A stretch of 64,000 nt of DNA from Marthasterias glacialis. Taxonomy: Eukaryota > Echinodermata > Asteroidea > Forcipulatida > Asteriidae. Location of the stretch: assembly GCA_911728455.2 (NCBI GenBank), contig OU452240.1, positions 9,133,352 through 9,197,351 of the forward strand. The letters are read 5' to 3'. A program made the position numbers and the translations under genes. The first letter of the stretch is position 1, and each line of letters opens with the position of its first letter. This document shows, in pieces, positions 12,200 to 24,269 of the stretch. Below the pieces are notes generated by a model. That model was given only the letters and a program-made list of their open reading frames with translations. It did no database searches and was not told where the DNA came from.

Positions 12200-12740
12200 A
12201 AGTGTTCACCTCGAGGGAACGAAATGATTTCGAGAGAGCAACAAATATTTCGAAGGAAGAAATGTTATTTCGGGTGAACAAACTATATTTCGAGGGAACG
12301 AAATAATGTATTTTTTCACCTTTTCAATGTTTTCTACCTGTCTTTTTAGGGGATCCGTAACATACGGAGCCCCTAAGGGGACAAGTGAGAAAACAATTTT
12401 GGACTGTTGAAATAATTCGTCACTTCGAAATCATTTCGTCCCCTCGAATCATTTCTTCCCCTCGAATTATTATTTCGTTCCCTCGAAATCGTTCATCAGC
12501 TACGGGGCCCCTGACATGACATTTCTTTTTAACAGAAATATTATGACGTAGCTTAAATAAAGCTAAATCGGGACTTTTCAGCAAAACGAAAGAGGCCCCG
12601 TAGCTGATGAATAATTTCGTGAAAACGGAAAAAGTCTCGATGGGACGGATTAATATTTCGAGGGAATGAAATAACTCTGAAGTTTTTTTTCACCCGTCCA
12701 TTAATTTTGTTTTCAACTGTCCCCTTAGGGGCTCCGTTGA
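12200..12740. repeat. TTTCGAGGGAACGAAAT-type repeats with inverted segments
   Basis: Many copies of the motif TTTCGAGGGAACGAAAT and its complement occur. TTCATCAGCTACGGGGCC (about 12490) is inverted at about 12595. AGGGGATCCGTAACATACGG forms a local hairpin. Similar motif arrays recur at 20930-21720 and 24270-24370. Confidence 0.65.
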
Positions 12741-12744
12741 AACG

Positions 12745-13732
12745 AGCTAACAACCTGTCAATAAAATTGAAATTTAAAAGACTTAATCTAATCAGATTTA
12801 ATCAGAGTTTCCTCCAGAGCGGGATAATAAGGAAGACCCGCATCTTCATGTGATCATTAAAATGATTGTTTTCTTGTCTAACAAACCGAACTAATTGGAA
12901 AAAGTTTATAAAGCCTTATTATTTTGTATTAAATGAATCTGTAGATGCAATTAGCAGCGCAATGAAGTCGTTGTAATCAATAACACCAACAAATCAACCA
13001 TCCTAATCAATCATCCCTTGATTTAAATGAGCTTTTGGATCTGACACTCCAGTGACAAACAAGTAGGCAGGTGGTTGCTATGGAGATCGGTGCATGCATT
13101 GAAAATGTTTAATACTTATGTTGTGAATAATAATAAAGTTTGTGGAGGGAAGTGTTGATGTCTTTTCTCCACGAACAGATACTACGAAGGTACAGCTCTT
13201 ATATCCCATGAGTTGCGTGCTATAGCGTGCATTATTGATCGAGTCGTCGTGATTTGATCTTCTTGTTGGGCTGTGATTTGGCGTGGTTAGCCGCGTCCAG
13301 AGCACTTTCTGAGTGTAGTCAACGAAAGGCTTTTCCGGAGTTCATTGTCTCATGAAGTATACAATCAACCTAAGACAAGACATCGATTAGTGGCATGTCA
13401 TTTCCCCGACAGGATTCTCATTCAGTTCTCATCACTTGGACGAGCGTGTCAGTGAATAATGTTTTCTTCTAACTTGGTACTCATGCTCAGTATATAAAAA
13501 AGAAAACTACGTTAACGTGTTGTTTCTACACTGCTGTCATTTTATAACTTCTGACTGGAAATGTTGATCTTCCCGCAAAACATTGTTATTCTGAAGCAGA
13601 TGCCGATTGAAATTTATATCGTTTAGAACACCCGGTATTGGAGAATTTTCAACGTTGTAATCGAAATCAACTTTATATTGAACACTTTGCAACGTTATAT
13701 CGAAAACAAACCCAATTATATCAGGCTCTGAG
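12745..13732. other. upstream region of the GPCR, no gene seen
   Basis: The interval before the GPCR start contains no convincing exon. It presumably includes the promoter and 5' UTR of the receptor, but I cannot point to a specific core-promoter element. Confidence 0.4.
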
Positions 13733-14911
13733 ATGGCGGATTTAAACGCAACTACTGTGGATCCGTCGTCAGATTTATACGTTGATAAATTAGAAGTTAC
13801 ACGATGGGCAGTGTTTTCATTATGGCTCGTGATTTTAGTCACAGGCGTTCCGGGCAATCTCATGATTGTTGCCGTTTATTGGGCAAGTGGGATAAAGACC
13901 AGTACCCACATGTTCATTGGTTCCCTAGCGGTAGCCGACCTCCTAATGTGTTTGTTAAAGTTTGCGGACGCGATAGCAATCGTATCTGTATCTCATTATT
14001 TAGCATACGACCGTGAAAGTCTAGTGTACTTCTTAAGTGTTGGGCTGTTGTACTCATCTTCATTGTTAACAACGGCGATCGCAGTCGACCGGTTTGACGC
14101 CGTATGTCGTGCCTTACGGCGCACGATGACACTTCGACGAGCGAAAATAGTCTCCGCTGTGTGCTTCATTGTCGGTTTTATTGGGCTTATTCCGGAGCTG
14201 GTTCTTAAAATACAAACCGACCACTACGGAAAAGTAGACACTTTCGACCAATCGATCGTGAAGGTAATACCACTTTCAATTTACATCATTTCGCTTATAA
14301 TCGTCACTGTTTTGTACTCTTGTATTTTTGTGTTTTTACGCAAACGAGGAAAAGTTGAGTCACGTGATGTACATCATGGAGTCGGTTTAAGCATAGCTGG
14401 TGCATCGTTTGAGGGTGGCGAAGAACGCGCTGCGTCTATCGCAGAAAACAATGTGTCAGACGCACATGACCCGGGGAAGTTGATGACCGCCATACGGTTG
14501 CCCGACGTCGCTGGAGCGCCACTCTTATCAGCGGACAACTCCCAGCAATCGCAACAAGCTCATGGCATCGCTTCCATCAGTGGACAAAACCCCAGGACTG
14601 ACCGGCGTAAACATCGTCGCCATCATGGGAAAAACCAATCTCGCATAACCAGAATGTTGTTCATCACAACGTTTTTGTTTTTCATCTTGTGGTTTCCAAT
14701 TGTTTACCTGAAAGTCTATGCCCTTGGAACACTGTTCACTGATTTTCAGAAGTCCCACCACCACGCTAACTTAGTGTCTGCCTTATTGGTTCTAAGGGAC
14801 ATTGCCTTTCTCAACAGTGTCATTAATGTGTTTATATATGGCGTAGCGAACAGACGCTTTCTACTCCAATCTAAACTTGTGGTTAAAAACATCAGAACGA
14901 GGTTTGGATGA
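13733..14911 (+). CDS. intronless class A (rhodopsin-like) GPCR, divergent orphan
   Basis: A single ORF of 392 residues with seven hydrophobic segments at about 25-50, 57-85, 95-124, 137-160, 177-203, 308-334 and 346-374. Conserved marks are GN at 41-42 in TM1, LAVAD with Asp69 in TM2, DRF (119-121) for DRY, LWFP (319-322) in TM6 and NVFIY (365-369) in place of NPxxY. N5 is a likely N-glycosylation site. The third intracellular loop is long (about 205-305) and has a basic stretch, RRKHRRHH. Oddly, neither the usual TM3 cysteine nor one in extracellular loop 2 is present, and TM4 lacks its Trp. The C-tail is short, with no palmitoylation cysteine. It should act at the plasma membrane through G proteins; ligand and subfamily are unknown. 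AATAAA signals follow at 14964 and 15055. Confidence 0.92.
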   Translation: MADLNATTVDPSSDLYVDKLEVTRWAVFSLWLVILVTGVPGNLMIVAVYWASGIKTSTHMFIGSLAVADLLMCLLKFADAIAIVSVSHYLAYDRESLVYFLSVGLLYSSSLLTTAIAVDRFDAVCRALRRTMTLRRAKIVSAVCFIVGFIGLIPELVLKIQTDHYGKVDTFDQSIVKVIPLSIYIISLIIVTVLYSCIFVFLRKRGKVESRDVHHGVGLSIAGASFEGGEERAASIAENNVSDAHDPGKLMTAIRLPDVAGAPLLSADNSQQSQQAHGIASISGQNPRTDRRKHRRHHGKNQSRITRMLFITTFLFFILWFPIVYLKVYALGTLFTDFQKSHHHANLVSALLVLRDIAFLNSVINVFIYGVANRRFLLQSKLVVKNIRTRFG

Positions 14912-14963
14912 AACCTCACAGACCCAAAGATGCTAAAAAGAACGCGAACAAGATTAGGCCTAC

Positions 14964-14969
14964 AATAAA
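14964..14969 (+). promoter_or_regulatory. polyadenylation signal AATAAA
   Basis: Lies 53 nt after the GPCR stop codon. A second AATAAA is at 15055-15060. Either could end the transcript. Confidence 0.55.
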
Positions 14970-15478
14970 AAACGTTGACAATGTAAAGTATTTAAACGTA
15001 TTTACTTATTGGTAGACTGACTGTGAATGTTTCCATTCTTTGCAAGATATTTGTAATAAAACCAACCTGTAAAAATGTCAACTCATTTCGTTTTTTTTTT
15101 TTCGTTTGCGAGAATACGGTAAATGCATTCAGCATTTTTTGAACGCATTCCTAATTTTTGAACGAAAACTGATTTTGGATCTTATTTAATTCATAACGAT
15201 ACCACTTCAGACCATCATTATACCACTTTCTACCATCATTATCTTTATACCATGTAAGTTTTGTGTAAATCTGTGAACATTTATAGTTTTTTCTTAGTGT
15301 TGAGCTCGGGCTTTACTGCATGCTTAGCCTTTTTCAGAGATCGCATTATTGACCCTATTCACCTGACGTCATCACCGACGATCAATCTTGGCAGAGCCGT
15401 TTTGGGAGCTGGGTTCCGGTGTGTTTGGCCGCGTCCAACCAAGCGACTTCGACGAAGGCTATGGTCATTTACAGTGAC

Positions 15479-15783
15479 AAATGAGGTTGTTCATTGGCCA
15501 ATCCTGTGCGCCGCGCGTACAAATCTCTGTGTTTCCATTGTTACATCGTCGATTTACCTCTAAGATGGCGGCGTGATGACGTCAATGCATAAGGTCTATA
15601 TGCGTATTTTAGGTACGCGCACAACGCTCCCGGTATGCTGAAGTTTGAAATTACATCAGCAATAGACCTTATGCATTGACGTCATCACGCCGCCATCTTA
15701 GAGGTAAATCGAAGATGTAACAATGGAAACGCAGAGATTTGTACGCGCGGCGCACAGGATTGGCCAATGAACAACCTCATTTT
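15479..15783. repeat. long inverted repeat, about 121-bp arms, 62-bp spacer
   Basis: The arm 15479-15599 (from AAATGAGGTTGTTCATTGG to AATGCATAAGGTCTAT) is almost exactly inverted at 15662-15783. ATAGACCTTATGC plus GACGTCA also occurs near 15810-15835 (inverted) and 56397, so this is a dispersed repeat family end. Confidence 0.85.
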
Positions 15784-15839
15784 GACCTCTAGACGAGGGC
15801 GCCCTACTCAAATGACGTCATGTGCATAAGGTCTATACT

Positions 15840-17230
15840 GTTAAGACTTGTGAACATTGGTTGTACTCGCACTACCGATCCAGTAAGTCCCGCCCACCAT
15901 AGTGACTATCAACCAACGGCGTTTAAGTGGGTAGCGTACGGCAAATGCACCTTGCTCCGCCTAGTGCCGCGCCCACAAACAAACGACACTACACAGCAAT
16001 CGAAAATGGTGGAAACTTGTTCATTATTATCTAGTAAAGTAAACGTGGCGGCTCGCACATGTAATTGTGATTGGTCAATGCATTATAAGGGGCAGAACTT
16101 AACGAAGCAGTGTATTTATAACGGTATCAAAAGTTCACGATTACAAATAATTTAAAGCATTTTCAAATTGGGTAATTGCAATGTATTTAGTGTTTTTAAA
16201 ACGATATGCCTACCACTCTTATTCTATAACAAAAAGACAAAAACAACAACCATAACTACGTTTTATTATAATATATGTACATGTACCTGTAAATTCTGTA
16301 ACAATTTTCACTGAATTATGTAAACACTGTTATATCCACTGCAAAAGATTGTACTTTCAAAATGTATAGGCTAATTTTAATTTTTTTCAATTTTTCCCCA
16401 TACATTTTCCGATAACACAACTGCCATAAAAAGATAGACTTTGACCATGAACTGCACTATATTTACACTCTTCTAGAAGGACGTGGAAAAATACTGGTTA
16501 CTACAATATGCAAATGATGTAAACAACCCCAGGTTAACAGGCTAGGGTTATCTATCTGATGATTTCTAATTCATAAACCTTGTCCAGTTGTGCTCAGTTC
16601 ACAATAGTCATCCACGCGTGAGTGTGTGTTTTCTTGAGAAAGATCAAAACTTCACGAACGGTATTCAAGCAGTTTTCACGGCAGCTCCAAGGCAATACTT
16701 ATTTAATTATTCCTGATAGATTCTGTTTAACAACAATTTTAACAACATTCTTGAACACGAGTAGGAGTGTGTGGTTTGGGACAGCGAAACTTAGCGATCG
16801 TTGTTTCGTCTAAATATTTTCACAAATTTCCATCTACTGCTTCTGAAAGATTTCTCCCCCTTGATATTTTGAAGGTAAGAATTATTTTATATCTTAATCT
16901 GAACAATCTTTTGTAAAACAGTACGGCACTTATAGGCGATGTGATTCTACCTAAAGTGATACACGCATTTGTCCTTGTTTTGACAAATTTAGATGAACAA
17001 GCAATGGTAGCCATTTTGAAGATTTTGAAAATTGCTTGTTCAGCAATTATTGCTTGTTATTCAGAGAATGTCAATTAAAACGGTCTGCAGTTTGCAGTTG
17101 GTGGACGTCGCAGCATTATAATCAATAAAAATGCGAAGTTAATAACAGTACTTTAACAATCCAATTTTTACGGGTTATTTTTAGATTTCTCTGTATCCCA
17201 ACTCTCATCAACATTCTACCAGATGATCCA
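15840..17230. other. no gene recognised
   Basis: AT-rich sequence without a supportable exon, RNA gene or complete repeat. Confidence 0.45.
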
Positions 17231-17249
17231 TTCTTAAGGGTAACGGACG

Positions 17250-17322
17250 TTCCTTTGTTGGGAATTGAACTCACAACCTCCCTAGTTTAACAACAGATGT
17301 CTTAACTCGACCATTCGCAGAG
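17250..17322 (-). mobile_element. tRNA-like sequence, probable SINE head
   Basis: On the minus strand TGGTCGAGTTAAGAC resembles a tRNA A box and GAGTTCAATTCC a B box, 27-30 nt apart as in tRNAs. The ends do not pair into an acceptor stem, so I read it as a SINE relic rather than a working tRNA gene. Confidence 0.4.
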
Positions 17323-17447
17323 TGTCAATCGAGTGACGTCAGGGGGCAGCCGAGGGCAAAGAATTTTTTTCGGGGAGGCAGGGAATATCAATAATTTGGT
17401 GGGTGGCCTTGAACGTATATTCATTTCTGAGCATGCACTGCCTATTC

Positions 17448-18272
17448 TATGGTGGCCCTGAAGGGACATCGCACATCGCATACGTGTGCGCACACGTATG
17501 CAATGTCGTGAAACAATTCGCGAATGTGTGCGCACACGTATGCAATGTCGTGAACCAAATCGCGAATATATGCGCACACGTATGCAATGTCGCGAAACAA
17601 ATCGCGAATGTGTGCGCACACGTATGCAATGTCGTGAACCAAATCGCGAATATGTGCGCACTCGTCTGCGAATATATTCGCGATGTCGTGAATTTTATTG
17701 CATACCATTGTCGCATACCTTTGAATAAAATGTCTATTGATCTGGGGGGTTGAAGCACCAAGTCTGGAATCAAGACGTACAGGCATATACACAATGTACC
17801 TGCCTGGTACCCAAGCTCCTGCATTGAATGTCTTTGGTATACAAATGGGACCAGGGCCACTTGCATACTCCCTAGTTCACTAACACATTGTCCGCAACTA
17901 TGACATCACCCCAAAGGTATGCGACAATGGTATGCAATAAAATTCACGACATCGCGAATATATTCGCAGACGAGTGCGCACATATTCGCGAATTGGTTCA
18001 CGACATTGCATACCGTGTGCGCACACATTCGCGATTTGTTTCACGACATTGCATACGTGTGCGCACACATTCGCGATTTAGTTCACGACATTGCATACGT
18101 GTGCGCACATATTCGCAATTTATTCTACGACATTGCATACGTGTGCGCACATATTCGCGATTTGTTTCACGACATCGCATACGTGTGCGCACATATTTGC
18201 GATTTGTTTCACGACATCGCATACGTATGCGCACACGTTTGCGATGTGCGATGTCCCTTCAGGGCCACCATA
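17448..18272. mobile_element. foldback element with 42-bp minisatellite arms and 6-bp TSD
   Basis: The termini are TATGGTGGCCCTGAAGGG and its exact complement. CTATTC flanks both sides (17442-17447 and 18273-18278), a clean 6-bp target duplication. The two arms (about 280 and 350 bp) are tandem arrays of a 42-bp unit, in opposite orientation, containing TTCACGACATTGCATACG, TGTGCGCACA and TTCGCGA. About 195 bp of non-repetitive spacer separates them. The first palindrome GCATACGTGTGC/GCACACGTATGC is perfect. Several overlapping ORFs arise only because 42 is divisible by 3; there is no transposase. Confidence 0.92.
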
Positions 18273-18279
18273 CTATTCA

Positions 18280-19800
18280 CAACGCTCACAAACAGAAAAG
18301 CCAATACAAACTCCGATCTTTCCATTTCTTATGATGGGGTGGCATAAAGTTCATAGACTGTTATGAATAAAAACAGTATTTTTGCCTTAGTTTTTTACAG
18401 TAGCCATACAACCAAGCTGTGAATATCAAAATGTCACCCGCTTATTTTTTATCGAAAACAACGAACATGCTGTTTATGATTATTTTGTCCGCGTATTTCG
18501 TATTCCACACATGGAATATTGAGCTAGGATTTTCAAGTGCTATTTCAGTAGATTTTTGACAGTATTTCAGACGGGCAGATTTTCGCTGGAGGATGATTGA
18601 CGTCGGTATGACTTTTAGAATCAAGATGGAACTATTCAGGGTCACTAGCAACAATTATCACCATGACTTGTAAAATTGCAAATCACTACAGCTCGACCAC
18701 CGAGCTCTACACCCCCTCCATTGGCAAATAGCCAACGGCAATCCTACGGAATACACAAAGTCAATGGCATCAGTAATGCTTATCAAACCCTCAACATTGC
18801 CTCTTCCACTTGAACAAAAAAATGTTAAAGTACAAGATGTGATAACTGATGGAAATTTCCGTTTTACGGCGCTGCAATCTGTGATTTGTGTTTTGAATTA
18901 TTTAGATAGCTTACACGACTGATAAATATTTGCATAAAGGGTACCACAAATGTCATGTTTACAGCGCAATCTTTGTTTAGTCGTGGCTCCGTGTCTTTTC
19001 AGAGATTGAGTTGAAGGAGTACAAGCCATACAAGATCTTTGAAAACGCAGCACGGTAAACCTAATAAACCTCAAGTGAAAAAGTCCCAGTGGAATGAATA
19101 AATTAAATTGTCGACAACGACTTCACCAAGCGTTTGGGAAAGGCCAATTTTCCGAACCATCACCTTTTCCCAGTAGATTATCAAAATTATGTGATTAAGC
19201 TCAAGAATTATACAACACCCCTCTCCATCATGCTTCAAAACCTGTTATTAGCTGTTCCGACCTTCAGTCGGAATAGCTATTGTTTCTGTCGGGATTTTTT
19301 TTTTTTGGCTATTATTCTTTCTTTCCACAATCCCCATTGACTTAACCCCATGACTTTTCTGCGCAGCATAATTCATTTTTAGGAAACAAAACACCAGACA
19401 AATCTTATACCATATGAAAGCTTAAGCCTTGACTTAGTTAATTATTAGTTAATTAACTAAGTTACAGCGACATAAATATTTAATTAGCCAATCTTGTGGC
19501 CACCATATCTTAGGAAGTATATATCCGATATTCATTTTGTTTCCAGTTTTCGACTTGTTCGCTATTGTAGATGTGCTTTTTGGATCAGTTTTTTATGTCA
19601 CGTCATCATGACGTCATTTATAGCACATTTGTATTTGTGTGCAAAGCATATTGAACACTTTTCTAAACTTGATCGAGTCCTAATCCCTTCTCCGTCTGCT
19701 GCTGCTGCGTTTTGTATACGCTCGACATACATTTTGTGCACTTTATTACAGTTGCAGACTTACACAAGTCTATTTGTGTGCTCCTTGCATGTGGTGGCGT
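18280..19800. other. no gene recognised
   Basis: AT-rich intergenic DNA. A local TTAGTTAATTA palindromic stretch lies near 19437. No exon or complete repeat is supported. Confidence 0.45.
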
Positions 19801-20405
19801 ATCCGTCCACTGTGACGAGATCGACCGTGCACAAGTGCATAACGTTGTGGGGAGGTATTGGACGGTTTTACGGTGCCATTTTTGTGGAGACCTGGTGGTA
19901 TGTCAAGGTGTGTGGTATTAATGGACGGCAAGTCCGTTGTGTTTCACAACTGGTTACTCCATGAAATCGGGAAAAACTATCTTATCATGGACGATAGTTC
20001 CTTCCTACATGGCCTAACTTGTTTTATTCATTATACCGAATGTAAAATAATAAGGCTCAGAACGGGATACACGACAAGCAATCAGACTTGGCATCAGAGC
20101 ATTATCCGTCCACTGTGACGAGATCTACCGTGCACAAGTGCATAACGTTGTGGGGAGGTATTGGACAGTTTTACGGGGACATTTCTGTGGAGACCTGGTG
20201 GTATGTAAAGCTGTGTGGTATTAATGGACGTCAAGTCCGTTGTGTTTCATAACTGGTTACTCCATGAAATCGGGAAGAACTTTCTTATCATGGACGATAG
20301 TTCCTTCCTGCATGGCCTAACTTGTTTTAGTCATTATACAAAATGTAAAATAACAAGGCTCAGAACGGGATACACGACAAGCAATCAGACTTGGCATCAA
20401 AGAGT
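19801..20405 (+). repeat. direct tandem duplication, 303-bp unit, two copies
   Basis: The unit starting ATCCGTCCACTGTGACGAG at 19801 recurs at 20104 with over 90 percent identity by eye. Both copies contain CATGGACGATAGTTCCTTCC. Partial ORFs run through but are not conserved to a stop. Confidence 0.9.
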
Positions 20406-20929
20406 GGATTCAGTGGAACGTCCTGTCGCAGTATGTAGATATATGACTCTCTTTCACACCTGCTTTTTAAATCAACACTTGACAATATTAATTAAAAGCT
20501 TGGTTTTTAAATTATCAAACCTCATATATCTGTAGTTAGATAGTGTTATAACTTATATTTCCCCCTGGAAAAGTTCCCAGAGGCGTACCAAGTACCAAGT
20601 AAAAGTATGTACGTTGAATCATTGGGGAAGGAGATGGTTGAATCATGTAGAATCAAGATTGAGTTTAGAAAAAGTAATTTGTCATTCGTTAAACCATAGA
20701 TCAACTGAGCAAGAACAACGTTGTTGTTTATTTTCAACACATACTTCAACATTCTACTCTGCCGATATTTTTTCTTGAACATTTGTCATCTGCCCTGGAG
20801 AGACACAGAAGACCTAAATATTGACAACAATTTTCTCTCAATTTTTGTTCTTTCAATACAATATTTTAGTGAACGTTATAATATTTTGAGTGAAGTGTTT
20901 CATCCCCTCGCAAGAATATTTTGATCCTG

Positions 20930-21720
20930 CAAAATCATTTCGTCCTTCGGGACAATATCTCAGAGAATGAAATATTATTTTGTTCACTCAGAATTATTTT
21001 GTTTCTTTCAAACAGTTACTCTGAGGGAGCGAAATAGATTTCCATGTGAAATGTTATTTCGCACTCTTAAAATAATTTGATCATCAATACAATATTTCAG
21101 GGAACAAAATAGTATTTCTAGTGAAGTACTATTCCGTTCCCTCAAAATATTAGTTTGTTCCCTCAAAAGTATTTCGTCCTTCGAAACAATATTTTAGGGG
21201 ACGAAATAGTATTTCGAGTGAAGTACTCCGTTCCCTCAAAAAATATATCAATTCGTTCACTCACGATCATTTCGTTCCTCCAAAACAATATTTTAGGGAA
21301 TAAAATAACATTTTGAGTGAAACAATACTCCGTTCCCTCAAGATATTAATTCGTTCACTCAAAGTCATTTTATTTCTTCAAAACAATATTTCAGGGAATG
21401 AGACGGTATTTTGAGAGAAGCAATATTCCGTTTCCTCAAAATATTAGTTTGTTCTCTCAAAATGATTTCGTCCTTCGAAACAATATTTCAGGGAACGAAA
21501 TCCGAGTAAAGTATTATTCTGTTCCCTCAAAGTGTTAATTCGTTCAGTCAAAATCTTTTCGTTCCTTCAAATCAGTATTTCAGAGAATAAAATAGTATTT
21601 TGAGCGAGACAATATTCCGTTTCCTCAAAATATTAGTTTGTTCCCTCAAAACCATTTCCTCCTTCGAAACAATATTTCAGGGAGCGAAACAGTTTTTCGA
21701 GTGAAGTATTTTTATGTGCC
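20930..21720. repeat. degenerate tandem array of TTTCGTTCC..GAAAC-type units
   Basis: About seven repeats of roughly 115-120 bp contain AACAATATTTCAGGGAACGAAA, a GTGAAGTATTATTCCGTTCCC motif and TTAGTTTGTTCCCTC. Many segments are mutually complementary, so the array can also fold. It is related in motif to 12200-12740. Confidence 0.75.
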
Positions 21721-22275
21721 TTAGACCATGTGTGGCATTTTCTTTACACCTATGACCCCAACTTGACCACTCCTTCCGGTCCAAACAGGAAGTTCAAAAG
21801 TTTCAAAAATCATATCTCCAGAACTAAACTTCATAAAGTCGTAATCTTTATGTTGTTTTGTAGCTTACATCATATGTGACATTTGAATTAAAGGGGTGAC
21901 CCCACTTTGACCTTTACTTCCGGTCCAAACAGGAATCTCAAAATTTCAGAAAAATAATATCTCATGTGGCAAATGTCGTGGAGTCATAGTCTTTGTTCTA
22001 TTTGTAGCTTACATCATATGTGACATTTGATTATTAGGCATGACACCACTTTTACCCTTACTTCCGGTTCAAACAGGAAGCTCGGAATTAAAAAAGAAAT
22101 TCCTGTGCCAAATGTCGTACACTCATAACCTTTGTACCATTTGTACCTTAGACGACATGTGACATTAAGTTAACAGGCATGACCCACTTTGACCTTTACT
22201 GCCGGTCGAAATAAGAAGCTCTAAATAAATACAAAAATGATAATACCTCCTGACCCAATTGTCATACTGTCATAA
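21721..22275 (+). repeat. 144-bp tandem repeat, about four copies
   Basis: CTTCCGGTCCAAACAGGAA recurs at about 21773, 21917, 22061 and, decayed, 22200. Each is preceded by GTAGCTTACATCATATGTGACATTTG-like sequence. The period is close to 144 bp. Confidence 0.9.
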
Positions 22276-22394
22276 TCTGTTTAACGAGTGGGTACATTTT
22301 AAAGGTCTGAAATAATTAATCAAACTTCAAAAACTTCTAGTTTATACAGCTTTTCTCTAAAGATATTGATACATGTTATGTTGCACACTCACCC

Positions 22395-22865
22395 AATAGA
22401 CCGATTACGCTCTCCAAGTCACATACCTGTGGGTGTTAAACGTCAACAAACACGGCGTCCCCCATAGGAAAGTGATCACACACTTTCAATACAAGAAATT
22501 CACAATATTGAAGCTGAAATCATCCAAAGAAAAAGTTTTCCAAAGCTGTGCGATTCTTTTGTCTATTTGAAATTCCGCAAGGCTAAGTATACATGCTCAT
22601 TTTAAATGAGCATTCAAAATAAACCTCTTTTGTAGTGGAATACCGGTAATTTATGAAACAGTTATTTCATTGAAATCAATGTCACAATATACAACTTTAA
22701 TAAAAGGGCTTAGTAACTGTGTTTTTATTACCAAGAGCCGACTGTTGGTGTGACTCTGTTGGTCAAGGCATGTATTTACACGTAGTTTGCCATCAGCTTA
22801 GATGATGTTAACCCACTACAAGTCACGTGATGACATGTAAACATTGGTCGCGCAGTCGGTCCATT
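22395..22865. mobile_element. MITE family C, internally deleted copy
   Basis: Ends CAATAGACCGATTACGC and GTCGCGCAGTCGGTCCATT match the termini of the 11108-11886 element, as do internal stretches such as CATCCAAAGAAA and GGGCTTAGTAACTGTG. It is about 300 bp shorter. Confidence 0.7.
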
Positions 22866-22869
22866 CGCC

Positions 22870-23685
22870 ATTTGGTCGGAATCCCCGTGTGCAGTGCGCT
22901 CCGGGTTGGGACTCCTTCCGCCTGTTCAAAATTACTGCCAGAGCTCAAGCCTCCAGAGCCTAAGCCGAAGCCGTGGTTACAAAAAGGGCCTTCTTATACA
23001 TATATTGACCGCTTCGAGTTGTTCCCCGCAGTAGGAATATCGGCGACGCGTCAAAACGCAAATATTTACGTCAATATAGAGGTGATACCAGACTATTATT
23101 GCATACCAATTTAAATTTCACACATTATTTAATTACACAGGTTGTTACACAGCCTATCAAAATCAGTGCTTGAAGTCATACAGTCAGGGTACCAGGGTAT
23201 CCAATCACTTAGTACATTGGTTGATCGGCTGTCGTTGAATAATAGTTCATTTAGTCGATGTACAACTTACAGTAGTACAAATACACAACACTACGTGACA
23301 CGCTTTCGGCCACGGATGAAATTAACCAAAGAGGTGTTATAATAAAAATTGCACTGTGAGAAAAGTTCTTCACACACCTCAATTCCTTAATATAAACTCG
23401 TGTTGAAAAGGGTCGATCGGACGAGGCCGCTACCAGAAGCATGACAGTGTCGCTTATCAAGCATTTTTACTTATATTAAGAAACTTCGACTCTGGACAAC
23501 CACGCAACTATACAAATCAACAAATAAAACAGTTAGAATTAGTCGCACATGTTTGTCCAGAACGTGGCGTGGAAAAGAAACTGCCATTATGGTTTGAGTT
23601 TACGGAGCATTGTGTAAGCACATTGGCATTTTGCACGGATTTAATGCAAGGTTAGTATGGATCCCCTAAAAGGACGATCAAAACA
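22870..23685. other. no gene recognised
   Basis: Short open frames only. None is bounded by good splice sites or shows a recognisable domain. Confidence 0.4.
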
Positions 23686-23687
23686 AT

Positions 23688-24238
23688 TTAAAGTGGGGCT
23701 CTAACGTTTTTTAAGAATAGACTTCCACCACATATCTTATAGCTGAAGTCCTAAGGATTAAAAAAATGTATAATACGAGTCCCTAGCCACATCATGAAAA
23801 GAGAAAAAAACATTTTTCTCCCAAACACTCGCAGCAGAAAATCAGAAAAACGCAAGGTCACGCAAACCACGTGACAAACGACTCATGACGTCACTTTATC
23901 CCCAGTTGTTTTTGTGTTCATTGCTTGTGTATGGAAGTTACCCCAGTATGCCCAAGAAACTCAAAATTTAAAAACAAAACGGCAGTGAATTTGACTTTTT
24001 AACTTACAAGTCAACACACACATAACCAGGGAGCGATTTAAAAAAAATTATTTCAAGGAATTTGGGGGTTTTGTTTATTTTAAGCCAAATTTTGAAAGAG
24101 TGCATTTTTGGACGGTATTTTCCAGTGCTAAATAATTTTTTCAAATATAAAAAAATATTAATCGCTATCTATGATGTCTACTTAGTCACAATAATGTAAT
24201 AACTTGTTTTGTAAAAGCTTGTTAGAGCCCCACTTTAA
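23688..24238. mobile_element. MITE with TTAA target duplication
   Basis: TTAA (23688-23691) precedes AGTGGGGCTCTAAC. The exact complement GTTAGAGCCCCACT precedes TTAA (24235-24238). The 14-bp perfect TIRs with TTAA fit a piggyBac-type non-autonomous element of about 550 bp. Confidence 0.75.
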
Positions 24239-24269
24239 TGAACACAAAAATAACAGTTCTTCATGATTT

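Noticed and set aside
17460..18260. Regularly spaced repeats resembling a CRISPR array
   Set aside because: The units are contiguous 42-bp tandem repeats arranged as an inverted pair, without unique spacers, in animal DNA.
17302..18347. Several ORFs of 78-148 codons (repeated CAHIRDL, RTRMQCRE)
   Set aside because: Shadows of the 42-bp repeat in a foldback element; mirrored on both strands.
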